From positions 1-23,152 of IMG/VR virus record IMGVR_UViG_3300006752_000241: 23,152 bases of DNA. The stretch is one strand, 5' to 3'. Below, piece by piece: positions 7,407 to 15,063 of this stretch. Position 1 is the first letter of the stretch, and the number at the start of each line of letters is the position of its first letter. The position numbers and the translations under genes were made by a program. This DNA comes from a virus. The notes under the pieces were generated by a model. That model saw nothing but the letters and a program-made list of their open reading frames with translations, was not told the origin of the DNA and made no database searches.

Positions 7407-8029
7407 TAGAATGACCACCCAGTTGTTGATGAGTTTGAACTAAAATCTGAAATCGTAATTCCCGCATCCGCTGTTAGTGATGCTGAACTTACGCTGATAT
7501 CCCATGTCGCATCGGCAGAACGGATACTGTTCTCTGTTGCAAACACAGTCATGTAGTAAGTTGTTGTGTTAGAAGGCGAAGGTAACAGCCAAGTAATTGT
7601 GCCACTGCTGCGGGTAAACGTCCCGCCAGTTACGGAAATCGTATAAATGTGAGAAGCGTTATAGTTAGAGATCGTCACCGCTGTACTTGAGCCGCCTACG
7701 GCTGTTGATGAACCTGAAAGCACTGGCGTTGTAACTTGCGACGAACCTTCCGTCCCCAAGCCTCTCCATGCCCCGTTCTCGTAACCCTCAAAAATTGACA
7801 ATGTCGTATTATAACGCAGCATACCGTTTGCGGGGGATGCAGGACGTTGTGCAGTTGTGCCTACTGGGATCGTCACCGATTGCCCATTCAACGTAATGTC
7901 TGCACTGTCGATCTTTGTGAAATCTATGGCAGCATTTGCATTAATCTCGACGTTAGAGATTGAGCCATCTGTTATTTCGGCTGCGCCTACGTTTGTTACC
8001 GCTGCGGGTTGATTACCAATATATGCCAT
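7406..8029 (-). CDS. Tail fibre-like protein with trimeric-fibre N-terminal motif
   Basis: A 207-residue protein starting MAYIGNQPAAVTN, with a good AAGGGG ribosome binding site. Residues about 15-60 (EITDGSISNVEINANAAI, DSADITLNG) resemble short fibre repeats. About 60-92 is the widespread 'AQRPASPANGMLRYNTTLSIFEGYENGAW' type module that occurs at the ends of phage fibres. The remainder is Ser/Thr-rich beta sequence with an Ig-like look (YTISVTGGTF, ITWLLPSPSNTT). It ends in a TAATG overlap with the 978-aa gene, so the two products are probably translated in a fixed ratio and may form one fibre. No enzyme motif is visible. Confidence 0.8.
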   Translation of the reverse strand: MAYIGNQPAAVTNVGAAEITDGSISNVEINANAAIDFTKIDSADITLNGQSVTIPVGTTAQRPASPANGMLRYNTTLSIFEGYENGAWRGLGTEGSSQVTTPVLSGSSTAVGGSSTAVTISNYNASHIYTISVTGGTFTRSSGTITWLLPSPSNTTTYYMTVFATENSIRSADATWDISVSSASLTADAGITISDFSSNSSTTGWSF

Positions 8030-8040
8030 TCTCTAACCCC

Positions 8041-8373
8041 TTACGATTGCTCTAGGATCGAAACCGTAACGTCTAGGCTTGCAGAAGCACTGCTTGTAAC
8101 CTTTAAAACATCACCTGTTTCTAAAACTATTTTTTGTTCGCCACCGATAGGAACCAGCGCACCACCTACAGGTACGTTTGCTGCTTTAACTAGGTAGACT
8201 GTTGTACCTCCAGAAGTGTCCGTAACTTGGACATCTGTGGTAGCATTGGACCCTGTTATGTTTGAAACAGTTAGTCCAATAACTGTTGCGGTAGTTGATG
8301 CAGGAACCGTATATACACTGGTTGTGTTTGTACCTACACCTGCCGTAACCGCATTCTTAAAAACGCTTGCCAT
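8041..8373 (-). CDS. Small tail-associated beta-sheet protein
   Basis: A 110-residue, Val/Thr/Ser-rich protein with a strong GAGG ribosome binding site. It begins MASVFKNAVTAGVGTNTTSV and continues with alternating hydrophobic/polar strands (TATVIGLTVSNITGS, TVYLVKAANVPVGG, LETGDVLKV, LDVTVSIL), giving a small beta-sandwich-like pattern. Proteins of this type sit between fibre genes in many marine phages and are usually called tail or virion-associated hypotheticals. Here it lies 11 bases after the 673-aa fibre gene and 11 bases before the 207-aa gene. A fibre adaptor or decoration-like protein would fit, but nothing in the sequence settles it. Confidence 0.75.
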   Translation of the reverse strand: MASVFKNAVTAGVGTNTTSVYTVPASTTATVIGLTVSNITGSNATTDVQVTDTSGGTTVYLVKAANVPVGGALVPIGGEQKIVLETGDVLKVTSSASASLDVTVSILEQS

Positions 8374-8384
8374 TTATGATTTCC

Positions 8385-10406
8385 TCATCCTAAAGCGATT
8401 GCGAGAGCGAGGGCTGTACCTGCCTCATCTACATTCAAATTGGTTCGTGATTGCTCAACATCTGCCACATCAGACAAGTTATTGGCCCCAGACATAAAGC
8501 CTTGTGCGGTGAATGCTGCTTGGGTCCATGTCGAACCCGTCCATAAATACAACTGGCCGTCTGATGTGTTGAAGTACAGGCTTCCTGTAGACAGAGTATT
8601 TCCAGAGTTATTAACTGTAGGGGCAGCACTCTTTGCGCCTAAATATCGGGAATCAAAATCATTGAAGCTAGTCTCTGCATCCGTTGCATAAGTCTCAGCT
8701 TGAGATGACCAATACTTTGCCGAATACTCAGTACCATTTACCGTACCGCCAGTATATGCAGCCCAATCTTTTGCAGAACCTGTTGTGCCTCTTATTTGAG
8801 TACCAATAGCGTACTCTTTAGCAGAGTATTCCGTACCATCGACTGTTGTTGAAGTCTCTGTCGCCCATTCTTCAGCTTCTGTTGCAGAGCCCGCTGAATC
8901 GTTTGCTGAACTTAGTGCGTTACCTTCACTCGTAGAAGCTGCAGAAGCAGACGAAGCTGCAGAAGTAGCAGAGCCTAGAATGCTATCGACATACGCTTTG
9001 TTGGAAACCTGATCATTTGCGGAGGGATTTGGAACACCGCTAATGGTGTTGTTACCCATAACAAGCGCACCTGACAGAGTTCCGCCAGATAGGTTTAGCT
9101 TTAGAGCATCCTGCGTATCTGAATAATTCTTTGTGACAGCGTCTTGGGCGTTAATAGGATCAGCCATCGATGTGATACTGTTCGTATCCATGATGATGTC
9201 GCCTGTCATCGTACCACCTGCTAGAGGTAACTTGGTAGAGATGCTAGTTGTGATTGTGGTGCTAAAATCAGCATCGTCATTAATAGCCGCCGCAAGCTCA
9301 TTTAGAGTATCAAGAGTACTTGGTGCGGTATCAACTAGGTTAGCAATTGCAGTATCAACGTCAGTCTTACGGGCTGCGTCATTTGGATTAACAGGTGCAG
9401 AAAGGTTTTGGATAGTAGCCGTAGTCGCACCATCCATATTCAATGTTCCAGAGATGGTTACGTTATTGAACGTGGATGTACCTGCAGAGGTTACGTTGCC
9501 CGTCAGATCACCTGTTACGTTACCAGTTATAATCCCCGATGCAGTAAGGTTTGTGAAATTAGAAGTACCAGATGCTGCCGTTACGTTACCTGTAACATCA
9601 CCTGTAAGGTCACCTGTGAAGCCATTGTTCGCAGTGATGATTGTTCCAGTGACCGCAAGCGGGTTGGAGCCACCAACGATAACACCGTTTAGCGTACCAA
9701 CTGTACCTGTACCTTGGCCTAGTGTAACTGTGGGTAGCGTTGCCGAGCCTGTCGTCGTTAGGTCTGTAGCAGTGATAGCTGCAGGTGTAGAAGAACCTAT
9801 AATTGTATTATCAATATTACCTGCGCTGATTGTAGCTGTTGGGATAGTCGCTGTACCAGTAGACAGGGTTAAGTTCCCGCCCATAGTAACGTCACCTGAT
9901 AGTATAGATGTCGTCGCTACGTTAAGCGTACCATCGATATCCATGTTGCCACCAAGGTATGCATCCTTTAGGCGGTAGGTGGCAGAACCTATTGAAACCG
10001 TATTGTCTACCTGTGGTAGAATATTATTATTGGCATCAATGGTAGGTATTTCTAGCCATGAAGCTGCGCCTGTTGCGTTGCTCATGCAAACGTAGCGGCG
10101 TCTTGTCGTTGTGTTAATCCACACAGAACCAACCACATAGCCCTGTGTAGTATCGTCGGCTATTGTGGGGTTTGAGGTAGCAGAGGTGTTGTTCTTACCG
10201 CCCGTACCGCCATGCACTTCTGGTAGATAACCTGACAAAGATGTTACCAGATTAATCTTTGGCGCATTACCTACCGTGCCGTCGTGAGTATGTCCTGATG
10301 TACTAAAGGCCGCTGTAATCCGGTCAAATTCAGCGTTAAGCGGTGGAGCGGTAATCTCCGAACCATTCTGAATATCAGGTAATGATTGTCTTGTATAACC
10401 AGCCAT
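8385..10406 (-). CDS. Tail fibre protein with multiple internal repeat classes
   Basis: A 673-residue fibre. The N-terminus (MAGYTRQSLPDIQNGSEITA, then a GHTHDGT motif and a VHGGTGG segment) is typical of podovirus-type fibre attachment regions. Next comes YVCMSNATGAASWLEIPT, then a long beta-helical shaft of GDVTMGGNL, GDLTGDVTGNVT and ITGNVTGDLTGNVT units (about residues 160-320). Three copies of a 'xxGG(T)-x-G-x-I/L-x-M-xx-N-x-I' plus 'DP...A...K.YVD' unit follow (about 330-470), as known from other phage fibres. An Ala/Ser/Glu-rich helical segment comes next, with two DGTEYSAK/NGTEYSAK repeats. The end has an FDSRYLGAKSAAPTV and GSLYFNTSDGQLYLWTGSTW module. No lyase motif is seen. It probably attaches to the tail nozzle encoded immediately upstream. 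Confidence 0.9.
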   Translation of the reverse strand: MAGYTRQSLPDIQNGSEITAPPLNAEFDRITAAFSTSGHTHDGTVGNAPKINLVTSLSGYLPEVHGGTGGKNNTSATSNPTIADDTTQGYVVGSVWINTTTRRRYVCMSNATGAASWLEIPTIDANNNILPQVDNTVSIGSATYRLKDAYLGGNMDIDGTLNVATTSILSGDVTMGGNLTLSTGTATIPTATISAGNIDNTIIGSSTPAAITATDLTTTGSATLPTVTLGQGTGTVGTLNGVIVGGSNPLAVTGTIITANNGFTGDLTGDVTGNVTAASGTSNFTNLTASGIITGNVTGDLTGNVTSAGTSTFNNVTISGTLNMDGATTATIQNLSAPVNPNDAARKTDVDTAIANLVDTAPSTLDTLNELAAAINDDADFSTTITTSISTKLPLAGGTMTGDIIMDTNSITSMADPINAQDAVTKNYSDTQDALKLNLSGGTLSGALVMGNNTISGVPNPSANDQVSNKAYVDSILGSATSAASSASAASTSEGNALSSANDSAGSATEAEEWATETSTTVDGTEYSAKEYAIGTQIRGTTGSAKDWAAYTGGTVNGTEYSAKYWSSQAETYATDAETSFNDFDSRYLGAKSAAPTVNNSGNTLSTGSLYFNTSDGQLYLWTGSTWTQAAFTAQGFMSGANNLSDVADVEQSRTNLNVDEAGTALALAIALG

Positions 10407-10409
10407 AGG

Positions 10410-12047
10410 TTATCGTCTCCCCGCAATAGAAAATTCAAATACGATGCCTTGAATAGAATAAGGCTCTGATTGACCTACCGTTACTAATGTGGCTCTAGCA
10501 GAATATCCTGAGCCTTGAATATCAGAGGTCATAATGGGCTTTGAGCTACCGCCATACAGAATGTTTGTAGCATTATATTCAATGTTGCGTCCTGCATACT
10601 GGACGGGGCCACCTTTACTTTCTTGGGAATATGGTGACGGTCTGGCAGTATTATAGTCGCCCCAATCGTAAGACATAGAAAGATAGAACTCTACTGGACC
10701 TTCAGCACGAATGAAGGTGTTAGCCTTACGCATAGTCTTGCGAACTTCAGTATCGCCAAAGTCTAAATATGGAGTGGCATACACGGCTAGTACGTCTCGA
10801 CCCGCAAAGCTTGTACCTATTTCCTGCCGATAAACTTTACCATCGTAGTCACCATGCAGGACATACTCTGTTCGACCGATATAATCTGATGTAGTACAAG
10901 AAGCACGGATGCCTGTAAGTTCACCAAACTCCCAATTTATTGATCCCGATTGGTCAGCTAAACCACCAATAATGCCATAACTATCCTGCGGGTTAAATGC
11001 ATCGTCGCCAACAAAGTACCGCACCTGAGACTTACTACGGATCACAACGCCGTTGATGGTATCCATGTCATAGTTAGAAATCATATCAACAAGGCGCACT
11101 TGGATTGCTTTAGATACAGTCTCTAGCTCAACATCACCGATACGGCTTGTCCCGGCCACAGGACGAAAACCATCAGGCGCAAGGAACATGAGATCCCCGC
11201 CAATTTCTTGTACGCTATCCCGTGCAATACAACCTACGTTGGATGTAACCTGATCAATTACAAAACCTGCCGTAGTATCAGGTGAGACTTTCTTAATAGC
11301 ATTTGTTCCGAAGACAAATAGATCGTCACGGAAAGGCTTAAACTGAACGATGTTAAATCCGGGAATGATCTGACCACCGCCAGAAGCCGCCGTAAAGTCA
11401 TACGGGTCTTGTGGTGCCGAATGACATAAAACTGCACGAGACCCTAAATCTCCACCAAAGAATAAATGGTTCTCAAATACATCTACAAGTGAAGGAGCAT
11501 CTACGACCTGATTGCCACCGGGACTAGAAGTACCGCCTGTACCTGTACTGCTTAATTGTCGCCAGTTTACACCATCAAAAACTATGGCATTATTAACACC
11601 GTCTACAAAACAAATAGTGGAGCCGTTGCCCCAATCAAATTGGGCGTGTCTTAGCTTATCAACTGTACGACCTGCACTGGTATAATTAAGGGTAAGTCCT
11701 GTAGTGATTGCCTGCCATCCCACAAGATCAACAAACTTATAAAAACTGTATGTATTCGCACCCAAATCCTTGCGTGCTGCAATTATGTATGGATTGCCAA
11801 TATGTTCATTCTTATAAATTGCTACAGAAAGAACCTTACCTTCAGCTACGCCTTCACCCACTTCCTGAAAAGAGGTATCAAGGTAATCGTAACCTTGGAT
11901 GCGACGATACCCGCCATAAAGGCTTGGCTCAAAATTAACTAAACGTGTGGCGGCACCTGATGCAGCCTCTGACAAAAACAGATGGTTTTCGTTAGCGTTC
12001 AATCCACCAGAGCAGACAACCTTGTATGACTGAATTTCATCAGGCAT
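10410..12047 (-). CDS. Tail nozzle / tail tubular protein B-like (DNA-stabilisation type)
   Basis: A 545-residue beta-rich protein. Typical segments are LSEAASGAATRLVNFEPSLY (about 26-45), GGYRRIQGYDYLDTSF, a VDAPSLVDVFENHLFF segment, a KKVSPDTTAGF / SNVGCIARDSVQEIGGDLMF pair (about 262-295) and FLAPDGFRPVAGT. I recall this order from podovirus tail tube B / nozzle and P22 gp10-like stabilisation proteins. The product should form the distal tail tube that closes the portal channel and carries the fibres. The start overlaps the stop of the tail tube A gene as TAATG, and the fibre gene begins 3 bases after its stop. It lacks a signal peptide and membrane segments, as expected for a virion protein. 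Confidence 0.85.
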   Translation of the reverse strand: MPDEIQSYKVVCSGGLNANENHLFLSEAASGAATRLVNFEPSLYGGYRRIQGYDYLDTSFQEVGEGVAEGKVLSVAIYKNEHIGNPYIIAARKDLGANTYSFYKFVDLVGWQAITTGLTLNYTSAGRTVDKLRHAQFDWGNGSTICFVDGVNNAIVFDGVNWRQLSSTGTGGTSSPGGNQVVDAPSLVDVFENHLFFGGDLGSRAVLCHSAPQDPYDFTAASGGGQIIPGFNIVQFKPFRDDLFVFGTNAIKKVSPDTTAGFVIDQVTSNVGCIARDSVQEIGGDLMFLAPDGFRPVAGTSRIGDVELETVSKAIQVRLVDMISNYDMDTINGVVIRSKSQVRYFVGDDAFNPQDSYGIIGGLADQSGSINWEFGELTGIRASCTTSDYIGRTEYVLHGDYDGKVYRQEIGTSFAGRDVLAVYATPYLDFGDTEVRKTMRKANTFIRAEGPVEFYLSMSYDWGDYNTARPSPYSQESKGGPVQYAGRNIEYNATNILYGGSSKPIMTSDIQGSGYSARATLVTVGQSEPYSIQGIVFEFSIAGRR

Positions 12048-12736
12048 TAAAATGAAATCCTTGTGTCAGATACATACTCGTACTTATTGATGTACAAGGT
12101 CTGTAAGTCTTTCATCCCACGTTCAAAGAACTGAATGGATGCACCGGCCTGTTCTGTGTTATCTTTGAACATGTACATGTGATAGAGCGCACCCTCTACA
12201 ATCACAGGATCGAATGTCTCTGGAATGCGAGTGACATCTAAAGGGTTCTGTAGGTCAGTGTAGTTCAAAAAATAATTGAACCGAACTTGGTATGCGGCAT
12301 CGGGGGATGGTGTAACACCAAAGCCCTGACCATGGCTTCCAAATATGTTCTGAGGAACGTCTCGTCCTGCGTTACCTGCGTTGTTGTCGCTGTCACGGTG
12401 CAAACGATACCAATCATCACGATTCATAGCTTTTAGGTGCGTGAAGTTAACACCAAGGCTATCATTTTTGACGATCTGAAAAGAGTTCCAATCAACACTT
12501 TTTAGATATGAGGGCCATGAGTATTCTACCTGACCTTGTGCTAGTGTCTGCGTATGTGTTGCGGAATTAAAGGGCCATTCAAACTCAGACTGATTAATTT
12601 TAGCGATAGAGTTTCTTACACTATCTTTTACTAGAGCTTGTACACCACGACTTGAAAAGAAATCACTTTCGTTCAGCTCTACCTCATTGATGCGGCGAAG
12701 CACCATGTTACATAAATCTAGGTAAGTACTAGGCAT
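12047..12736 (-). CDS. Tail tubular protein A-like head-tail adaptor
   Basis: A 229-residue protein matching the T7 gp11 / P22 gp4 type adaptor that binds the portal ring after DNA packaging. It starts MPSTYLDLCNMVLRRINEVE, the usual helical opening. A second helix follows (RGVQALVKDSVRNSIAKIN), then EFEWPFN, the central beta part with YSWPSYLKSVDWNSF, and a C-terminal helical segment containing FDPVIVEGALYHMYMFKDN. ATG 12736 has an AAGGA ribosome binding site about 7 bases upstream and follows the capsid gene and its hairpin. It is translationally coupled to the nozzle gene (TAATG). Length and order agree with the family. Confidence 0.87.
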   Translation of the reverse strand: MPSTYLDLCNMVLRRINEVELNESDFFSSRGVQALVKDSVRNSIAKINQSEFEWPFNSATHTQTLAQGQVEYSWPSYLKSVDWNSFQIVKNDSLGVNFTHLKAMNRDDWYRLHRDSDNNAGNAGRDVPQNIFGSHGQGFGVTPSPDAAYQVRFNYFLNYTDLQNPLDVTRIPETFDPVIVEGALYHMYMFKDNTEQAGASIQFFERGMKDLQTLYINKYEYVSDTRISF

Positions 12737-12760
12737 GGATGATCCTTAAAGAAGGGTGTT

Positions 12761-12782
12761 GGGGGCAAGTTGCCCTGCCCCC
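12761..12782 (-). terminator. GC-rich hairpin after the capsid gene (terminator or attenuator)
   Basis: A perfect 7-bp stem, GGGGGCA/TGCCCCC, with an 8-base loop lies 9 bases after the major capsid stop. The sequence following it on the minus strand is AACACCCTTCTTT, so there is only a weak U run. It resembles a partial terminator of the kind that follows capsid genes in T7-like phages, letting some transcripts continue into the tail genes. It could also protect the capsid mRNA 3' end. Confidence 0.6.
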
Positions 12783-12791
12783 GCTTAACCA

Positions 12792-13829
12792 TTAGGCCAA
12801 GTTGTAGTTTGCAGTGATAAGTCCTTCTGGGCGAAGGATTTTTCTACCGAACAACTGCATGCCACGAACAATGTCTGCGAATGTGTCTGGTGAGCGGAAG
12901 CTCTCAGTTTTCGCAATTTGGTCAGCTACTGCTACTGAGGAGTCATGGCCTGCGACCAGAACACCAAAGTTAGTTGCAGAGCCTGCAGAGGCACTTGTAC
13001 CAGCGCCTGTGCCTTTGTAAGGAAGGTTGTTGGACTGATATACACGGAAGCCACGGATGGTGCCGGGAAGGCGACCATTGCGTACTTCTGAATCGCCACC
13101 GAAGTCGGCGTTAACCAGCTTCGCATCTTCGTCCATCAAGATCTCTTTGAACACGGGGTCAACAACGATCCAACGACCGTCTGTGTCCACGTTAGCTGCG
13201 TCCATAAGACGAGCCATGCGGTTCAGAACAGCCAAAGGTGATGTCAAAGCACCAGCACCGCCACCTGCAGTTACAGGAATGGAGTTAGCTGCAGTGGAAC
13301 CACCGAAGGCACCTTGTGTCAGTTTGTTAGCTGCAAGCAATTCGTCGTTGCCTGCGGCTGCATCTGCTTTTGTGCCTGCCGCTGCGGTACGAGCCGCCCA
13401 TGCAGAACCGCTCCATGAGTAACCGGACATGTAGCCCAGAACGTCTTGGTCAAATGCGTCACGCAGTTTGAAACCAGCACGATCCGTAGCCAAATCCATG
13501 AACGAAACATGGGAATGGGCTTCTTCAATGTCATCTAAAGCGAACTGAAAATAGTTGCTTTGGTCAATTATCATAGTAAAATCAGCATCTTGCAAGTCTT
13601 GTGTCGCAAGCGTAGTGCCACGGGCATAAGAGTTGATTGTGATTTCTGGTTCTTTAATGATCTTAACGCTGTCACCCATGTTAGCGATTTCGCCAGCATA
13701 GTCAGTGTTAGTGATGTCTTCTACTACAGAAGAGTTACGGAAAGCCTTTTGGACTTTCTTGGAATAGATAACTGGTGAAAAGTTACCGTTTGGGAGGTTT
13801 GTATACCCACCCGCTGATGGAAAAGCCAT
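12792..13829 (-). CDS. Major capsid protein (HK97-fold, podovirus type)
   Basis: A 345-residue capsid subunit starting MAFPSAGGYTNLPNGNFSPV. N-terminal segments FSPVIYSKKVQKAFR and TNTDYAGEIANMGDSVKI, the E-loop-like region (EITINSYARGTTLATQDL), and the following FQFALDDIEEAHSHVSFMDL / RAGFKLRDAFDQDVL helix are characteristic of phage coat proteins in aquatic podoviruses. The C-terminal half has the usual A-domain segments RWIVVDPVFKEILMD, GTIRGFRVYQSNNLP and a final LFGRKILRPEGLITANYNL strand. The ribosome binding site is AAGGAG, 8 bases before the ATG, the strongest in the window. The gene has its own long leader with promoter candidates and is followed by a hairpin, all fitting high expression. 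No frameshifted extension like T7 gp10B is visible. Confidence 0.92.
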   Translation of the reverse strand: MAFPSAGGYTNLPNGNFSPVIYSKKVQKAFRNSSVVEDITNTDYAGEIANMGDSVKIIKEPEITINSYARGTTLATQDLQDADFTMIIDQSNYFQFALDDIEEAHSHVSFMDLATDRAGFKLRDAFDQDVLGYMSGYSWSGSAWAARTAAAGTKADAAAGNDELLAANKLTQGAFGGSTAANSIPVTAGGGAGALTSPLAVLNRMARLMDAANVDTDGRWIVVDPVFKEILMDEDAKLVNADFGGDSEVRNGRLPGTIRGFRVYQSNNLPYKGTGAGTSASAGSATNFGVLVAGHDSSVAVADQIAKTESFRSPDTFADIVRGMQLFGRKILRPEGLITANYNLA

Positions 13830-13837
13830 TGTAATAT

Positions 13838-13843
13838 CTCCTT
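13838..13843 (-). promoter_or_regulatory. Strong ribosome binding site of the capsid gene
   Basis: AAGGAG on the minus strand, 8 bases before ATG 13829, within an A/T-rich spacer (ATATTACA). It fixes the start codon of the major capsid gene. Confidence 0.9.
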
Positions 13844-13855
13844 GTGAAATGGCAG

Positions 13856-13870
13856 GTCGGACTAGCCGAC
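13856..13870 (-). other. Small hairpin just upstream of the capsid ribosome binding site
   Basis: GTCGG/CCGAC 5-bp stem with loop CTAGT, located 12 bases before the AAGGAG. It could keep the ribosome site open or serve as an RNA processing or stability element. The short stem makes the call tentative. Confidence 0.4.
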
Positions 13871-13928
13871 AGACAAGACAGAAGGGAATTATTAAGTGGC
13901 AGTGTTGATGTTATGGGTGCGTACAAGA

Positions 13929-13947
13929 TGTATCAGGCCATGATACA
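13929..13947 (-). other. Hairpin in the capsid leader
   Basis: Perfect 7-bp stem TGTATCA/TGATACA with 5-base loop TGGCC on the minus strand, about 100 bases before the capsid start. There is no U run after it, so it is not a terminator. It may shape the leader RNA or be a nuclease site. Confidence 0.5.
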
Positions 13948-14115
13948 AATCTACGGGCCATACCACACTGGTAGACTAAAATTCTTAATTCTTCTGAGGG
14001 TAGTAACAAACTAAGAGGTAGTCTTTAAAAGAGGCTCTGGTTTGTGAGAGATCATCTAAACAATCTCGTAGCTATCTTATGTAATAAGACAGGTAGAAGT
14101 TTGCTTGATATAATA

Positions 14116-14144
14116 ATTATAGCACGTTTAGTATTAGTAGTAAA
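14116..14144 (-). promoter_or_regulatory. Candidate sigma70-type promoter 2 upstream of capsid gene
   Basis: Minus strand: TTTACT (14144-14139), 17-base spacer, then a consensus TATAAT (14121-14116). The -10 is perfect, the -35 matches four of six. It sits in very A/T-rich DNA, where chance -10 boxes are common, but the spacing is ideal and it lies about 290 bases before the capsid start with no gene between. Confidence 0.5.
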
Positions 14145-14176
14145 TAGCTATTACTATAACCTGCCCCTAGTAGGGA

Positions 14177-14231
14177 CAGTCCTAGCATATAAGTATTGCA
14201 CAATTTGTCAATAGTTAATGTACTAGGACTG
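14177..14231 (-). promoter_or_regulatory. Inverted repeat enclosing candidate sigma70-type promoter 1
   Basis: Minus strand: TTGACA (14211-14206, perfect -35), 16-base spacer, TATGCT (14189-14184, four of six). The promoter is framed by a perfect 9-bp inverted repeat, CAGTCCTAG (14231-14223) and CTAGGACTG (14185-14177), separated by 37 bases and extendable by 3 pairs with a 2-base bulge. One arm lies upstream of the -35 and the other overlaps the -10 and likely start point, as for a repressor/activator site pair. Alternatively, in read-through RNA from the scaffold gene the arms form a stem-loop 8 bases after the scaffold stop. Confidence 0.55.
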
Positions 14232-14238
14232 CCGTTAA

Positions 14239-15015
14239 TTACCGTGCGCCGCCGGTCATGTCGTAGGTGAATGCACCTTCAGTTCGCATAGCCTGAAGAA
14301 TCGCTTCCTCATTGGCTTCATACTCACGGTCAGACATACGAGCTACTTGGCTTTCGCTAAACTTAGCTTTGCCTGTTGCCGCAGGTGCTGCAGAGGTTGA
14401 TCGACCTACTGCCTGCGCTGCAGATTTTTTAGAAGAAGACTTACGCTTACCTGTATCTGCTTTGTACAAATCGATGGCACGGGCTGCAGCCATTGCATCT
14501 GTGTTGTTCTTGTATAGAGCATCGCTAATATACAGAGGCTGCATTGTAACCCATTCATGGAATGCAGGGTCTTGCCTAATCTCATTGAAGTCGGGATGCA
14601 GCTTCATTAGCTGTTGTTCCGCCTCTTTTTTGGTGAGCTTGGTTTCCAGATCTTTGAGATGACCTAGACGCTTTTCACCCTCTTCAAGAGCTTCATTGGC
14701 ACGTTTCCGTGCAATGGTGTCTACGATTTTGGAAACATCCGGGTACTTCTTAGACCATGCCTCGATTTCATCGTCAGTCTTGGGAAACTTAATTTGTCCC
14801 TTTGCTGCGCTATCAAGCTGTTCCTTTAGCTTCTCTAGCTCCTGATCCTTCTGGGACATCAACTGTTGGGTGTGTCGCCGCAGATCGCCGTACCGCTTTT
14901 TAAAAGAAGCCTCTTCTGGCTCTTTAGGTTCAGCATCCACTGATACCTGTGCTTCAAGTTCTTCAGAGTATTTGCTGTCAGCCTCTAACTCTTCTTTACG
15001 TTTATATTTGCTCAT
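14239..15015 (-). CDS. Capsid assembly scaffolding protein
   Basis: A 258-residue, very charged, mostly helical protein directly before the capsid gene, the standard position for a scaffold. Residues about 1-75 are Glu/Lys-rich (YKRKEELEADSKYSEELEAQ) with a coiled-coil stretch around TQQLMSQKDQELEKLKEQL. The middle has KYPDVSKIVDTIARKRANEA and KLTKKEAEQQLMKLHPDFNE, segments common in podovirus scaffolds. The C-terminal part has a Lys/Ser/Ala-rich linker and a FSESQVARMSDREYEANEEA helix, likely the capsid-binding end. The ribosome binding site is AAAGGA, about 6 bases upstream. It guides procapsid formation and then leaves or is removed. No protease gene is evident nearby. Confidence 0.85.
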   Translation of the reverse strand: MSKYKRKEELEADSKYSEELEAQVSVDAEPKEPEEASFKKRYGDLRRHTQQLMSQKDQELEKLKEQLDSAAKGQIKFPKTDDEIEAWSKKYPDVSKIVDTIARKRANEALEEGEKRLGHLKDLETKLTKKEAEQQLMKLHPDFNEIRQDPAFHEWVTMQPLYISDALYKNNTDAMAAARAIDLYKADTGKRKSSSKKSAAQAVGRSTSAAPAATGKAKFSESQVARMSDREYEANEEAILQAMRTEGAFTYDMTGGAR

Positions 15016-15032
15016 AGTTTTTCCTTTGGGGG

Positions 15033-15050
15033 CTTCACACTGTGGTGAAG
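15033..15050 (-). other. Hairpin between hydrolase-domain gene and scaffold gene
   Basis: CTTCAC/GTGAAG 6-bp stem with a 6-base loop, flanked by GGGCCAC and CCCCC, in the 48-base gap before the scaffold start. There is no U tract, so processing or translational tuning is likelier than termination. Confidence 0.45.
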
Positions 15051-15063
15051 GTGGCCCTCTAAA

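Larger units (their letters stand above)
13830..14238 (-). other. Non-coding leader between scaffold and capsid genes
   Basis: This 409-base stretch has no convincing gene on either strand; the best minus-strand frames are 14-16 codons and lack a ribosome binding site. It contains, in transcription order, an inverted repeat around a promoter candidate (14177-14231), a short CCCT/AGGG stem (14165-14175), a second promoter candidate (14116-14144), roughly 270 bases of leader with two hairpins, and the capsid ribosome binding site (13838-13843). It is by far the largest gap in the window. It looks like a dedicated control region for capsid expression. Confidence 0.75.

Noticed and set aside
9133-9978. 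Long plus-strand open frame (281 codons) opposite the 673-aa fibre gene
   Set aside because: It is the antisense shadow of a repetitive Thr/Gly/Val-rich fibre gene; the sense frame has clear fibre motifs and all other genes are on the minus strand.
8385-10406. Repetitive pattern considered as a CRISPR-like or satellite array
   Set aside because: Repeats are imperfect, in frame, and encode GDLTGNVT-type fibre units; there are no spacers.
13057-13422. Plus-strand frame of 121 codons within the capsid gene
   Set aside because: Antisense to conserved capsid sequence; no context or ribosome site.
12792-13829. Search for a programmed frameshift extension of the capsid gene
   Set aside because: No slippery run or extended alternative frame is present near the stop.
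13830-14238. Tiny frames of 14-16 codons in the capsid leader
   Set aside because: No Shine-Dalgarno and no recognisable peptide; more likely chance frames in a leader RNA.
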